Shown piece by piece: positions 1-5,515 of a stretch of DNA of 6,304 bases (within the stretch, counting starts at the first letter, position 1; every line of letters begins with the position of its first letter). The stretch comes from an uncultured beta proteobacterium (lineage in GTDB: Bacteria; Pseudomonadota; Gammaproteobacteria; Burkholderiales; Burkholderiaceae_C). Both the position numbers and the translations under genes were made by a program. The stretch spans positions 1 to 6,304 of the forward strand of contig CAISIP010000155.1 of assembly GCA_903885415.1 (NCBI GenBank), written 5' to 3'. The notes below the pieces were generated by a model. The model did not search any database. It was given only the letters and a program-made list of their open reading frames with translations, and was not told where the DNA came from.

Positions 1-10
1 AGGCTGGGAT

Positions 11-16
11 TATACA
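11..16 (+). promoter_or_regulatory. possible -10 element upstream of rlmJ
   Basis: TATACA matches the sigma-70 -10 consensus at four or five of six positions and ends 31 bases before the rlmJ ATG. The -35 hexamer would lie outside the window, so this rests on one hexamer only. Confidence 0.25.
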
Positions 17-47
17 AAACCTGCGGGTACGCGGGTTACCATGCGCC

Positions 48-974
48 ATGTTCAGCTACCGACACGCATTTCACGCCGGCAACCATGCCGACGTGCTCAA
101 GCACACGGTGCTGATCGCGGTGCTGCGCCACTTGGTGCAAAAGGACGGCCCGTTGGCGGCCTTCGACACCCATGCTGGCGCCGGACTGTACCGGCTCGAT
201 GGCGACTACGCCGCCACCAGCGGCGAAGCCCTTAACGGCTTTCTGCGCATCAGTGGGCAAAGCCCACCGTCTGCCGCGTCCATCAAAGTCGCAGACCCGC
301 TAGCAGCCGGACTGGCGCCCGCACTGCAGGAATACGTGGACATGGTCGCGAGCTTCAACGCCAAGAGTAGCTTCAAGGTCTATCCGGGCTCGCCTTTCAT
401 CATCCAGCGCATGCTGCGCGAGCGCGATAAGCTCAAGCTGTTCGAGCTCCACCCAACCGATTCAAGAACCCTTTCGGCGAACATTGCGCAGCTCGAGGCG
501 CCCCGCCAGGTGGCGGTGCTGCGAGAAGATGGCTTCGAAGGCCTGAAGAAGTTCCTGCCACCGCCCCAGCGCCGGGCGCTGGTGCTGTGCGACCCCAGCT
601 ACGAGATAAAGACAGACTACGCGCGCGTCGTGGCCGCCATCGCCGACGCGATGACGCGCTTCGCCACCGGAACTTATGCGGTCTGGTTTCCCATCATTCC
701 GCGGCCAGAGGCACATGATGTGCCGCGCAAACTCAAGACGCTGGCGAACAAGGCCGGAAAGGCCTGGCTACACGCCACGCTGAGCGTCAAGTCGAGCAAG
801 ATACTGACCGGCAGCGATGGACTGGAGCAGCGTCCCGGCCTGCCCGCTAGCGGCATGTTCGTGATCAACCCGCCGCACACGCTCAGGGACGGCCTGCAGG
901 CCGCCTTGCCGCAGTTGGTGCAACTGCTGGCGCAAGACCAGCACGCGGCTTTTTCGCTCGACACGGGCGGCTAG
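48..974 (+). CDS. rlmJ: 23S rRNA (adenine-2030-N6)-methyltransferase RlmJ
   Basis: Cytoplasmic SAM-dependent enzyme that methylates the N6 of one adenine of 23S rRNA (A2030 in E. coli numbering). The 308-residue product opens with the RlmJ signature YRHAFHAGNHADVLKH (residues 4-19), which fixes the ATG at 48. The ATG at 41 is in another frame and has no family match. The SAM-binding motif I is DTHAGAG (40-46), YPGSP lies at 112-116, FELHP at 132-136, the catalytic motif IV at 182-186, RFATGTYAVWFPI at 204-216 and the C-terminal ASGMFVINPP at 267-276. It is about 28 residues longer than E. coli RlmJ (280). Much of the excess is a Ser/Ala/Pro-rich insert around residues 70-90, before the conserved segment at about 93-105. 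Motif IV reads DPSYE where E. coli has DPPYE (Ser184). The ribosome binding site is weak (only GGG near 34). The E. coli orthologue (YhiR) has also been linked to using DNA as a nutrient. It is unrelated in function to the eps genes downstream. Confidence 0.96.
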   Translation: MFSYRHAFHAGNHADVLKHTVLIAVLRHLVQKDGPLAAFDTHAGAGLYRLDGDYAATSGEALNGFLRISGQSPPSAASIKVADPLAAGLAPALQEYVDMVASFNAKSSFKVYPGSPFIIQRMLRERDKLKLFELHPTDSRTLSANIAQLEAPRQVAVLREDGFEGLKKFLPPPQRRALVLCDPSYEIKTDYARVVAAIADAMTRFATGTYAVWFPIIPRPEAHDVPRKLKTLANKAGKAWLHATLSVKSSKILTGSDGLEQRPGLPASGMFVINPPHTLRDGLQAALPQLVQLLAQDQHAAFSLDTGG

Positions 975-1060
975 AAAACCCGGGAGACGCCTGGGCCGTG
1001 GTAGATGGCGCCGCGCGCAGACTGAGCCCACGATCTTCACACCATCACGCCGTCGCCGGT

Positions 1061-1081
1061 CAAGCGGAGCTGGTCCGCTTG
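1061..1081 (+). repeat. 8-bp perfect inverted repeat downstream of rlmJ
   Basis: CAAGCGGA (1061-1068) and TCCGCTTG (1074-1081) are exact reverse complements around a 5-base spacer, GCTGG. No T-run follows, so it is not a standard intrinsic terminator. It lies 87 bases after the rlmJ stop and about 130 bases before the next start. It could be an operator or an RNA stem that protects the rlmJ 3' end. Confidence 0.45.
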
Positions 1082-1126
1082 TGGCTCTGCATGCCGCTTA
1101 CCGGCCCATTTGGACTATAGCCAATG

Positions 1127-1149
1127 CCAATTAGTGCGCACACAATTGG
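1127..1149. promoter_or_regulatory. nested palindrome, operator-like
   Basis: Outer arms CCAATT (1127-1132) and AATTGG (1144-1149) flank an inner perfect 8-base palindrome, GTGCGCAC (1134-1141). Their centres differ by half a base. The site lies 60-80 bases upstream of the PEP-CTERM-like gene, where a dimeric regulator could bind. The element is visible; the function is inferred. I could not place a convincing -35/-10 pair around it. Confidence 0.35.
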
Positions 1150-1153
1150 GACG

Positions 1154-1179
1154 AAGCAAGACCGGTTTTCGGCTTGCTT
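1154..1179 (+). promoter_or_regulatory. hairpin in the presumed 5' leader of the PEP-CTERM-like gene
   Basis: AAGCAAG (1154-1160) pairs with CTTGCTT (1173-1179). Inside, CCG (1162-1164) pairs with CGG (1170-1172), leaving one bulged A and a GTTTT loop. This gives about ten base pairs, ending 15 bases before the Shine-Dalgarno region. It lies 180 bases after the rlmJ stop and has no following T-tract, so a leader RNA structure acting on the downstream gene fits better than an rlmJ terminator. The folding is inferred from complementarity only. Confidence 0.4.
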
Positions 1180-1193
1180 TCACTATCTAACGC

Positions 1194-1203
1194 AGGAAAG
1201 GAG
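1194..1203 (+). promoter_or_regulatory. strong ribosome binding site for a GTG start
   Basis: AGGAAAGGAG lies five bases before GTG at 1209. It is the clearest Shine-Dalgarno sequence in the window and decides the start, which is also the one that gives a signal peptide. Confidence 0.75.
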
Positions 1204-1208
1204 TCGAC

Positions 1209-1748
1209 GTGAAACTGAGCGCAATCGCCATGGCCAGCCTGATGGCAGTTGGCGTCGCGTCGTCGCATGCGGAAAAATCCAGCACCCACGCAATCGGCAA
1301 TCTGGCACCCAGGTCGAGCATGGTTTCCAAAAAACCCCTCGGATCGGGCGAATTGCAAGACTCCTTCACCTTTAGCGTTGAAAGCCACAGTCAATCCGTC
1401 TACAGGATCATCGACTTTTCTTTTCTCGGCAATAGGCCCCCGATCAGCACCTCGATAGATTCGATCGCACTCTACAAGAATAGCGGCCTGTCGGGATCCA
1501 CTGGCGAGACGCCGATAACATCGACTCCATCGGTTAGCCACCGCTTGGACTGGAGGCCGAGTCCGAGCGATGCCGGTAGCTACTTCATCCCGATATCTGG
1601 CAGCACCACCGGTTCTCTGCGGCACGGTCACCAAGAGGCCACTAGCGTGTCGCCGGCAACAGAACTCCCTAGCTACGCCGTGCTGCTGCTAGGCTTGGGC
1701 TTGATGGGTTCGATCGTAGTTCGTCGAAGAAAATCCAGTTCAGGCTGA
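1209..1748 (+). CDS. small secreted protein with degenerate PEP-CTERM-like sorting tail
   Basis: The 179-residue product starts at GTG behind a strong ribosome binding site. Residues 1-21 form a short signal peptide (MKLS, hydrophobic core, likely cleavage after SHA at 21). The mature part is Ser/Thr-rich. It carries DSFTFSV (51-57) and DSIALYK (84-90), and SYFIPISGSTTGS at 124-136 resembles the final beta strands of small PEP-CTERM proteins of the FxDxF type. The C-terminus has ELPSYA (152-157), a hydrophobic Leu/Gly stretch (about 157-171) and RRRK (172-175), the tripartite layout of exosortase substrates. The canonical Pro-Glu-Pro is replaced by Thr-Glu-Leu-Pro. If it is a substrate, it would be exported, anchored, cleaved by an exosortase and released to the surface or matrix. 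Composition is more AT-rich than its neighbours (1381-1440 is 48% GC). It has its own terminator, so it is not in the eps operon. The family is inferred from layout and no function is known. It could instead be a degenerate pseudo-substrate. Confidence 0.72.
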   Translation: MKLSAIAMASLMAVGVASSHAEKSSTHAIGNLAPRSSMVSKKPLGSGELQDSFTFSVESHSQSVYRIIDFSFLGNRPPISTSIDSIALYKNSGLSGSTGETPITSTPSVSHRLDWRPSPSDAGSYFIPISGSTTGSLRHGHQEATSVSPATELPSYAVLLLGLGLMGSIVVRRRKSSSG

Positions 1749-1761
1749 GTGCAGCCAATGC

Positions 1762-1792
1762 CCATGGGAGAGCGGCGGCAGCGCTCCCATGG
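1762..1792 (+). repeat. 9-bp perfect inverted repeat after the PEP-CTERM-like gene
   Basis: CCATGGGAG (1762-1770) and CTCCCATGG (1784-1792) are exact reverse complements around a GC-rich 13-base loop. The repeat starts 13 bases after the stop codon and 6 bases before the stem of the intrinsic terminator. It has no T-run of its own. It probably forms a stable 3' RNA stem that protects the transcript or assists termination. Confidence 0.6.
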
Positions 1793-1798
1793 TCAGAA

Positions 1799-1824
1799 GG
1801 GATTGCCATGCAATCCCCTTTTTT
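1799..1824 (+). terminator. rho-independent terminator of the PEP-CTERM-like gene
   Basis: GGGATTG (1799-1805) pairs with CAATCCC (1811-1817) around the loop CCATG. After one C come six T (1819-1824). This is the textbook intrinsic terminator layout on the + strand, 50 bases after the stop codon. It separates this unit from the eps operon. Confidence 0.87.
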
Positions 1825-1841
1825 GTGCCCCGATACAAGCT

Positions 1842-1877
1842 GCGCCGCATACCGTGAAGGAATGCACATTGCGGCGC
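1842..1877. repeat. 8-bp inverted repeat upstream of epsA
   Basis: GCGCCGCA (1842-1849) and TGCGGCGC (1870-1877) are exact reverse complements separated by 20 bases. The half-site centres are 28 bases apart, close to but not exactly an integral number of helical turns. It sits 160-195 bases upstream of the epsA start and just after the preceding terminator. An operator for a regulator such as EpsA, or a leader RNA stem, are both possible. Confidence 0.4.
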
Positions 1878-1908
1878 TTCTAATGCCCTGTGCGCGGCTG
1901 CAACTCAT

Positions 1909-1935
1909 TTGTATTTCTTCGCGTGTTCCTAGAAT
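1909..1935 (+). promoter_or_regulatory. candidate sigma-70 promoter for the eps operon
   Basis: TTGTAT (1909-1914) and TAGAAT (1930-1935) resemble -35 and -10 hexamers, and TAGAAT matches five of six consensus bases. The spacer is only 15 bases, shorter than the preferred 17, so it would be weak or need an activator. It lies about 100 bases upstream of the epsA ATG. Confidence 0.3.
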
Positions 1936-2036
1936 TTCCAGACGCAACAGCCCTGCGCCCGCCACTTCGAACACTAGATCCGCAAGCCTCGCGCAAATCG
2001 ACACCCCGTCTACTTTCACGATCCAGGCGCGTATCC

Positions 2037-2840
2037 ATGTATTTCTTTCCGACACTGTCAGCCGACGAACTGCAGCGGTACCACCGAGCAGTAACGCGCT
2101 CATCAGAGGTGCGCAACCACTTCGACATGCTGGAATGGCTACAAGGGGACATCCAGCGCTATCTGCCGCACGATATCCTGATAGCCGCCTGGGGCGATTT
2201 CGAGCAAGGCCCCATCCTCCACGACATCATCTCACCGCTGGCAGGCGTGCGGTCGCGAAGCTCCAACGCGCAAACCGTGAGCCCGATGATGCGCGAGCTG
2301 TTTGCGCGATGGAATGCACTGGGAAAGAGGTCGTTCGCCCTGCATGTGGGCGATGGGGGCTTTCTGCTGGATCAGGCCTTGCTTGAACACGAGTTGGGGT
2401 CGGCGCTCAAGAGGATGCGCTATGCCACGGTCCACGGAATTGTCGACGAGCGGGGAAGCCACGACTGTCTTTATGTGAGTTTTAGCGCTACCACCCGACT
2501 CGGTAAAGAAGAGCCAGGAGCCATGGCGGCCATGCTTCCCTACATCGATACCGCACTGCGACAGGTCAGCCACCTGCCGCACCAGAACAAAACGCTGGCT
2601 GAACCCGCCGGCGCCGCGCAGGTGTTGGTGTCGCAGCACTACCACCTGACCCAGCGCGAACACGAGGTGCTGCACTGGGTCGCAAAGGGAAAAACCAACA
2701 TCGAAATTGCGTTGATTCTCGAAATAAGCGCGTTCACGGTCAAGAACCACATGCAGCGCATGTTCAAGAAGCTCGACGTATCCAACCGTGCGCAGGCCGT
2801 CAGCAAGCTCGTTCCAGTCGCGGGACGCCATGGAAACTGA
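2037..2840 (+). CDS. epsA: EpsA, LuxR-type transcriptional regulator of exopolysaccharide synthesis
   Basis: Cytoplasmic DNA-binding regulator, 267 residues from ATG 2037. The C-terminal LuxR helix-turn-helix spans about 203-258: LTQREHEVLHWVAKGKTN (204-221), then EIALILEIS (223-231), the recognition helix TVKNHMQRMF (234-243) and KLDVSNRAQAV (245-255). The N-terminal 200 residues show no response-regulator receiver signature. They match my memory of EpsA proteins in XrtB/PEP-CTERM clusters: a start near FFPTLSADELQRYHRAV (3-19), WLQGDIQRYLPHDILIAAWGDF (34-55) and later HGI and LPYIDTALRQV (167-177). The signal it senses is unknown. The start at 2037 is preferred because an AGG lies nine bases upstream and the length fits the family (about 250-265). 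The GTG at 1890 would add a basic, low-quality 49-residue extension. Its stop overlaps epsB by 11 bases, so regulator and first enzyme gene are co-transcribed and probably translationally coupled. This suggests autoregulation of the operon, which is inferred. Confidence 0.9.
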   Translation: MYFFPTLSADELQRYHRAVTRSSEVRNHFDMLEWLQGDIQRYLPHDILIAAWGDFEQGPILHDIISPLAGVRSRSSNAQTVSPMMRELFARWNALGKRSFALHVGDGGFLLDQALLEHELGSALKRMRYATVHGIVDERGSHDCLYVSFSATTRLGKEEPGAMAAMLPYIDTALRQVSHLPHQNKTLAEPAGAAQVLVSQHYHLTQREHEVLHWVAKGKTNIEIALILEISAFTVKNHMQRMFKKLDVSNRAQAVSKLVPVAGRHGN

Positions 2841-4251
2841 GGCCATCCTGAGGGTCCCGCCGATGCGCCCCCGGGCGCAGCATGCAGGCACTGGCGAGGA
2901 CGATGTCCTGGGACTTATAGAGTCTGCCGTCGGTCCCTGTGCGTTGGTTTTATCGCTTTGGGCAACGGCGTTTTTTTTCGACGGCAAATTGTCACCCCCC
3001 TACCTGATACTGGCCGTCGTGGTGTTCGCGCTGAGCTTCCCGGGCCGGACGCATTTGCGCTCGTCAGCCGGCCATATGCTGCTCAAAATTTCCTTTAACT
3101 GGGCCTGGATCGCCGGACTGTTACTGTTGACCGGATTTGCGACCGGTTACCTGCGCGACTTCACGCGCGATGCGCTCGTCACCTGGCTGTGGGCCGCACC
3201 ATTGACCGAGTTCTGCGCGTACCTGGTGTTGCGTGCGACGGCACCCTGGCTATTTGCCCTGCAGGGTCCGCGCCAGCGCGCCGTGATCGTCGGCATGAAC
3301 GAGCATGGAATGGCGCTGGCAGCGCGGATCCGAAAATCCATCTATTCGCGGATCCATGTGCTCGGCTTTGTAGACAGCCGAAAGGCCAGCCGTCTGCCCC
3401 AGTTGAGCGGCAACAGCGAACTACTGGCAGGGCTTGACCAGCTGGCGGATTTCATCCGCGGGCACCGTGTTCAGCAGGTATATCTTTCTCTTCCCATGGC
3501 GGCGCAACCGCGGATTCTGGATTTGCTGGATGGGCTGAAGGACACGACAGCGACGATCTACTTCCTGCCCGATATGTTGCTCACCGACCTGATTCAGGGC
3601 CATGCAGGATCCATCTGCGGAATGCCGCTGATATCGGTCTGCGACACGCCCTTTCGCGGCGCTAACGGCATGGTCAAACGCGCCAGCGACATCCTGCTGT
3701 CTTTGCTGATCTTGGCGCTGGTCGCGCCCTTGATGCTGCTGCTCGCAGTGGCGGTCAAGCTCGGGTCCAAGGGGCCGGTGATATTCAAGCAGCGCCGGTA
3801 CGGGCTCGATGGCAAGGAAATTCTTGTCTACAAGTTTCGTTCGATGAAGGTGACCGAAGACGGTAGCGACATCCGGCAGGCGGTCGAGGGCGACCCGCGC
3901 ATCACGGCGCTGGGTGCCGTGATGCGAAGAACATCCCTGGACGAACTGCCGCAATTCATCAATGTGCTGCAAGGCCGCATGAGCGTCGTCGGGCCCCGTC
4001 CGCACGCGGTGGCGCACAACGAGCTATACCGAAAGCTGATCAAGGGCTATATGGTGCGGCACAAGGTGCGGCCCGGGATAACAGGCTGGGCCCAAGTCAA
4101 TGGCTTTCGCGGCGAGACCAACACGCTGGACAAGATGAGGGGTCGCATCGAGCTCGACCTAGACTACCTGCGCAACTGGTCGCTGCAGTTGGACCTTCGG
4201 ATCATCGCCAGGACCATCCGTCTGGTGCTCAAAGACGGGAACGCCCGTTGA
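2830..4251 (+). CDS. epsB: EpsB, undecaprenyl-phosphate glucose phosphotransferase
   Basis: Inner-membrane polyprenyl-phosphate sugar-1-phosphate transferase of the WcaJ/EpsB type. It starts exopolysaccharide repeat-unit synthesis by moving hexose-1-phosphate (probably glucose from UDP-glucose) to undecaprenyl phosphate. The 473-residue product has four N-terminal membrane segments (about 30-50, 54-70, 86-106, 115-140). A Rossmann-like CoA-binding-3 domain follows, opening with AVIVGMNEHG (151-160). Next is a membrane helix (286-308) and the C-terminal bacterial sugar transferase domain. Its motifs are KRASD (283-287), GPVIFKQRRYGLDGKE (315-330), YKFRSM (334-339), the DELPQ motif with catalytic Asp370-Glu371, VVGPRPH (386-392) and KVRPGITGWAQVNG (412-425). 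All catalytic motifs are intact and the length is normal for the family. ATG 2830 overlaps the epsA end. ATG 2863, eight bases after AGGG, is an alternative giving 462 residues. A run of eight T at 2971-2978 encodes Phe48-Phe50. The sugar specificity is inferred from the family and could be galactose instead. Confidence 0.93.
   Translation: METEAILRVPPMRPRAQHAGTGEDDVLGLIESAVGPCALVLSLWATAFFFDGKLSPPYLILAVVVFALSFPGRTHLRSSAGHMLLKISFNWAWIAGLLLLTGFATGYLRDFTRDALVTWLWAAPLTEFCAYLVLRATAPWLFALQGPRQRAVIVGMNEHGMALAARIRKSIYSRIHVLGFVDSRKASRLPQLSGNSELLAGLDQLADFIRGHRVQQVYLSLPMAAQPRILDLLDGLKDTTATIYFLPDMLLTDLIQGHAGSICGMPLISVCDTPFRGANGMVKRASDILLSLLILALVAPLMLLLAVAVKLGSKGPVIFKQRRYGLDGKEILVYKFRSMKVTEDGSDIRQAVEGDPRITALGAVMRRTSLDELPQFINVLQGRMSVVGPRPHAVAHNELYRKLIKGYMVRHKVRPGITGWAQVNGFRGETNTLDKMRGRIELDLDYLRNWSLQLDLRIIARTIRLVLKDGNAR
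4236..4250 (+). promoter_or_regulatory. ribosome binding site and TTG start of epsL overlapping the epsB stop
   Basis: The stretch GACGGGA just upstream supplies a GGGA about seven bases before TTG 4248-4250. TTGA fuses the epsL start with the epsB stop TGA (4249-4251). The other in-frame GTGs at 4272 and 4308 have no better site, and starting at 4308 would remove the basic n-region of the signal peptide. Confidence 0.55.
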
Positions 4252-5486
4252 AGGTCCGACCGCTTCCTGCCGTGGTCGCCCGCAGCCAGACGGCAGCAAG
4301 GCTCGGGGTGCTGCTGTTGACGCTCGGCAGCAACGTCAGCGCACTGGCCGAGGGCCAGCAGGACCTGCTGATGAGCGCGTCGGCGACGCTGGTGCGTGAG
4401 AGCAACCTGTTCCGTCTGCCTCCCGGAGTCGACGCCATGGCGTTGGTCGGCCGACCATCACCCAGCGCCACTGTCGGCACCGGGACCTTGGGGTTGGAGT
4501 TCAACCGCGCCTTCAGCATGCAACGCGTCGAGTTCGAAGCGAGCCTTAGCGCCCATCGCTACCAGAACTTCGGCTATCTGGATTTCATGGCGAGCAACTA
4601 CCGCGGCCTGTGGCGCTGGGCCTACACACCGCTGCTGACAGGCAACCTGAGCAGTTCTCGCACGCAACAGCTGAACAGCTTTGCGGAGTACCAGGGATTC
4701 AAGCAGCGCAACGAACGCATTGATAGCCAGACCCGGTTGGACCTCGGCTACGCGCTCGATGCGCGCTGGCGTCTCCTGTCGGGACTTACGCGGTCCACTC
4801 GCAGCAACATGCTGCCGCTGGCGCAGGAGGCCGACTACCGGCTTGCTGCATTTGACGCCGGCGCGCGCTATCTGCTGGCCTCGGGCAGCTCCGCGACTTA
4901 CAGCCTCAAGACGACTTCGGGCAGCTACTTCAACCGACCTCTGTCTTCCTCCGCGCTTTATGACGACGGATTCCGGCAGACCGACCATGCGATGCAGCTG
5001 GACTGGGCGATCAGCCGGGCCACCACAGCCGACTTCAGCGCTGGCTACCGGCAGCGCAGCCATCCCCATTACCAGCAGCGTGACTTCGGCGGCACTATCG
5101 CTGGCGCGCATCTTAGGTGGGCGGCGTCTGCCAAGACGCTGCTGACTGCAGGATGGACGCGAGAACTCGGCACTTTCGAGACCTCCACATCCAACTATGT
5201 GCAAAACGAGCAACTATCGACCGCCGCCGCGTGGCAGTTAAGCACCAACGCAACGCTGCGGCTACAGCTAGAAAAAACCCGCCGCGACTACCTGGGCCTT
5301 ATCGGCACTCCCGTTTCGATCCGTCGCAAAGACCACGACCGCGAAGCCAGCGTGTCGCTGGACTGGCAGCCGCTCAAACCGATGACGATGAACGCAGCCC
5401 TGCGGGAAATTCGCCGCCAGTCGAACGCACAGTCGCTTGGCTACACCAGCAGCGCTATCAGCCTGCAGGCGCAATGGGGCTTCTGA
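4248..5486 (+). CDS. epsL: EpsL, exopolysaccharide outer-membrane beta-barrel protein
   Basis: Outer-membrane protein of the eps cluster. It is thought to act in export or surface handling of the polysaccharide, though its exact mechanism is not established. The 412-residue product has a signal peptide: basic n-region with Arg4, Arg12 and Arg18, hydrophobic GVLLLTLG (20-27), and probable cleavage after ALA at 34. The mature chain alternates polar and hydrophobic residues in many short strands rich in Tyr, Trp, Arg and Ser, such as FEASLSAHRYQNFGYL (96-111), FSAGYRQRSHPHYQQ (263-277) and AGWTRELG (301-308). It ends in SLQAQWGF with a C-terminal Phe, the usual signal for outer-membrane barrel insertion. 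RESNLFRLP (50-58) near the mature start resembles the ESNLFRL segment common in PEP-CTERM-associated outer-membrane proteins. Translation starts at TTG in a 4-base overlap with epsB, implying coupling. Length is close to the family. The EpsL name rests on context plus these features. Confidence 0.86.
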   Translation: MKVRPLPAVVARSQTAARLGVLLLTLGSNVSALAEGQQDLLMSASATLVRESNLFRLPPGVDAMALVGRPSPSATVGTGTLGLEFNRAFSMQRVEFEASLSAHRYQNFGYLDFMASNYRGLWRWAYTPLLTGNLSSSRTQQLNSFAEYQGFKQRNERIDSQTRLDLGYALDARWRLLSGLTRSTRSNMLPLAQEADYRLAAFDAGARYLLASGSSATYSLKTTSGSYFNRPLSSSALYDDGFRQTDHAMQLDWAISRATTADFSAGYRQRSHPHYQQRDFGGTIAGAHLRWAASAKTLLTAGWTRELGTFETSTSNYVQNEQLSTAAAWQLSTNATLRLQLEKTRRDYLGLIGTPVSIRRKDHDREASVSLDWQPLKPMTMNAALREIRRQSNAQSLGYTSSAISLQAQWGF

Positions 5487-5502
5487 TCGCCCCGCTGTAC
5501 CC

Positions 5503-5506
5503 GAGG
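5503..5506 (+). promoter_or_regulatory. ribosome binding site selecting the epsD start
   Basis: GAGG lies nine bases before ATG 5516. The in-frame ATG at 5525 has no comparable site at proper distance, which favours the upstream start. Confidence 0.5.
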
Positions 5507-5515
5507 CCGCACCCG

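Larger units (their letters stand above)
1825..2036 (+). other. leader/promoter region upstream of epsA, no gene seen
   Basis: These 212 bases carry no supportable gene. The only reading through the region in the epsA frame starts at GTG 1890 and would add 49 residues not expected at the N-terminus of EpsA proteins. The stretch holds an 8-bp inverted repeat and one weak sigma-70-like hexamer pair, described separately, and must contain the promoter of the eps operon given the terminator just upstream. Confidence 0.5.

Noticed and set aside
979..996. Possible rlmJ terminator around CCCGGG and CCTGGG
   Set aside because: Only three base pairs hold and no T-run follows.
1082..1096. Possible sigma-54 site near TGGCTCTGCATGC
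   Set aside because: The spacing between the GG and GC dinucleotides does not fit the -24/-12 consensus.
1116..1121. TATAGC as a -10 element for the PEP-CTERM-like gene
   Set aside because: No -35 hexamer at 16-18 bases upstream; the nearest TTACCG leaves a 12-base spacer.
1131..1634. 167-codon - strand reading frame opposite the PEP-CTERM-like gene
   Set aside because: The + strand gene has a strong ribosome binding site, signal peptide, sorting tail and terminator; the opposite frame has none of these.
1808..2386. 192-codon + strand reading frame
   Set aside because: It begins in the loop of the intrinsic terminator, overlaps epsA in another frame and has low-quality Arg/Pro/Ser-rich content with no recognisable domain.
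2232..2987. 251-codon - strand reading frame
   Set aside because: Antisense shadow of epsA and the start of epsB; no ribosome binding site and no recognisable domain.
4458..5213. 251-codon - strand reading frame
   Set aside because: Antisense shadow of epsL, typical of GC-rich coding DNA; composition dominated by Arg/Ala/Gly/Val with no motif.
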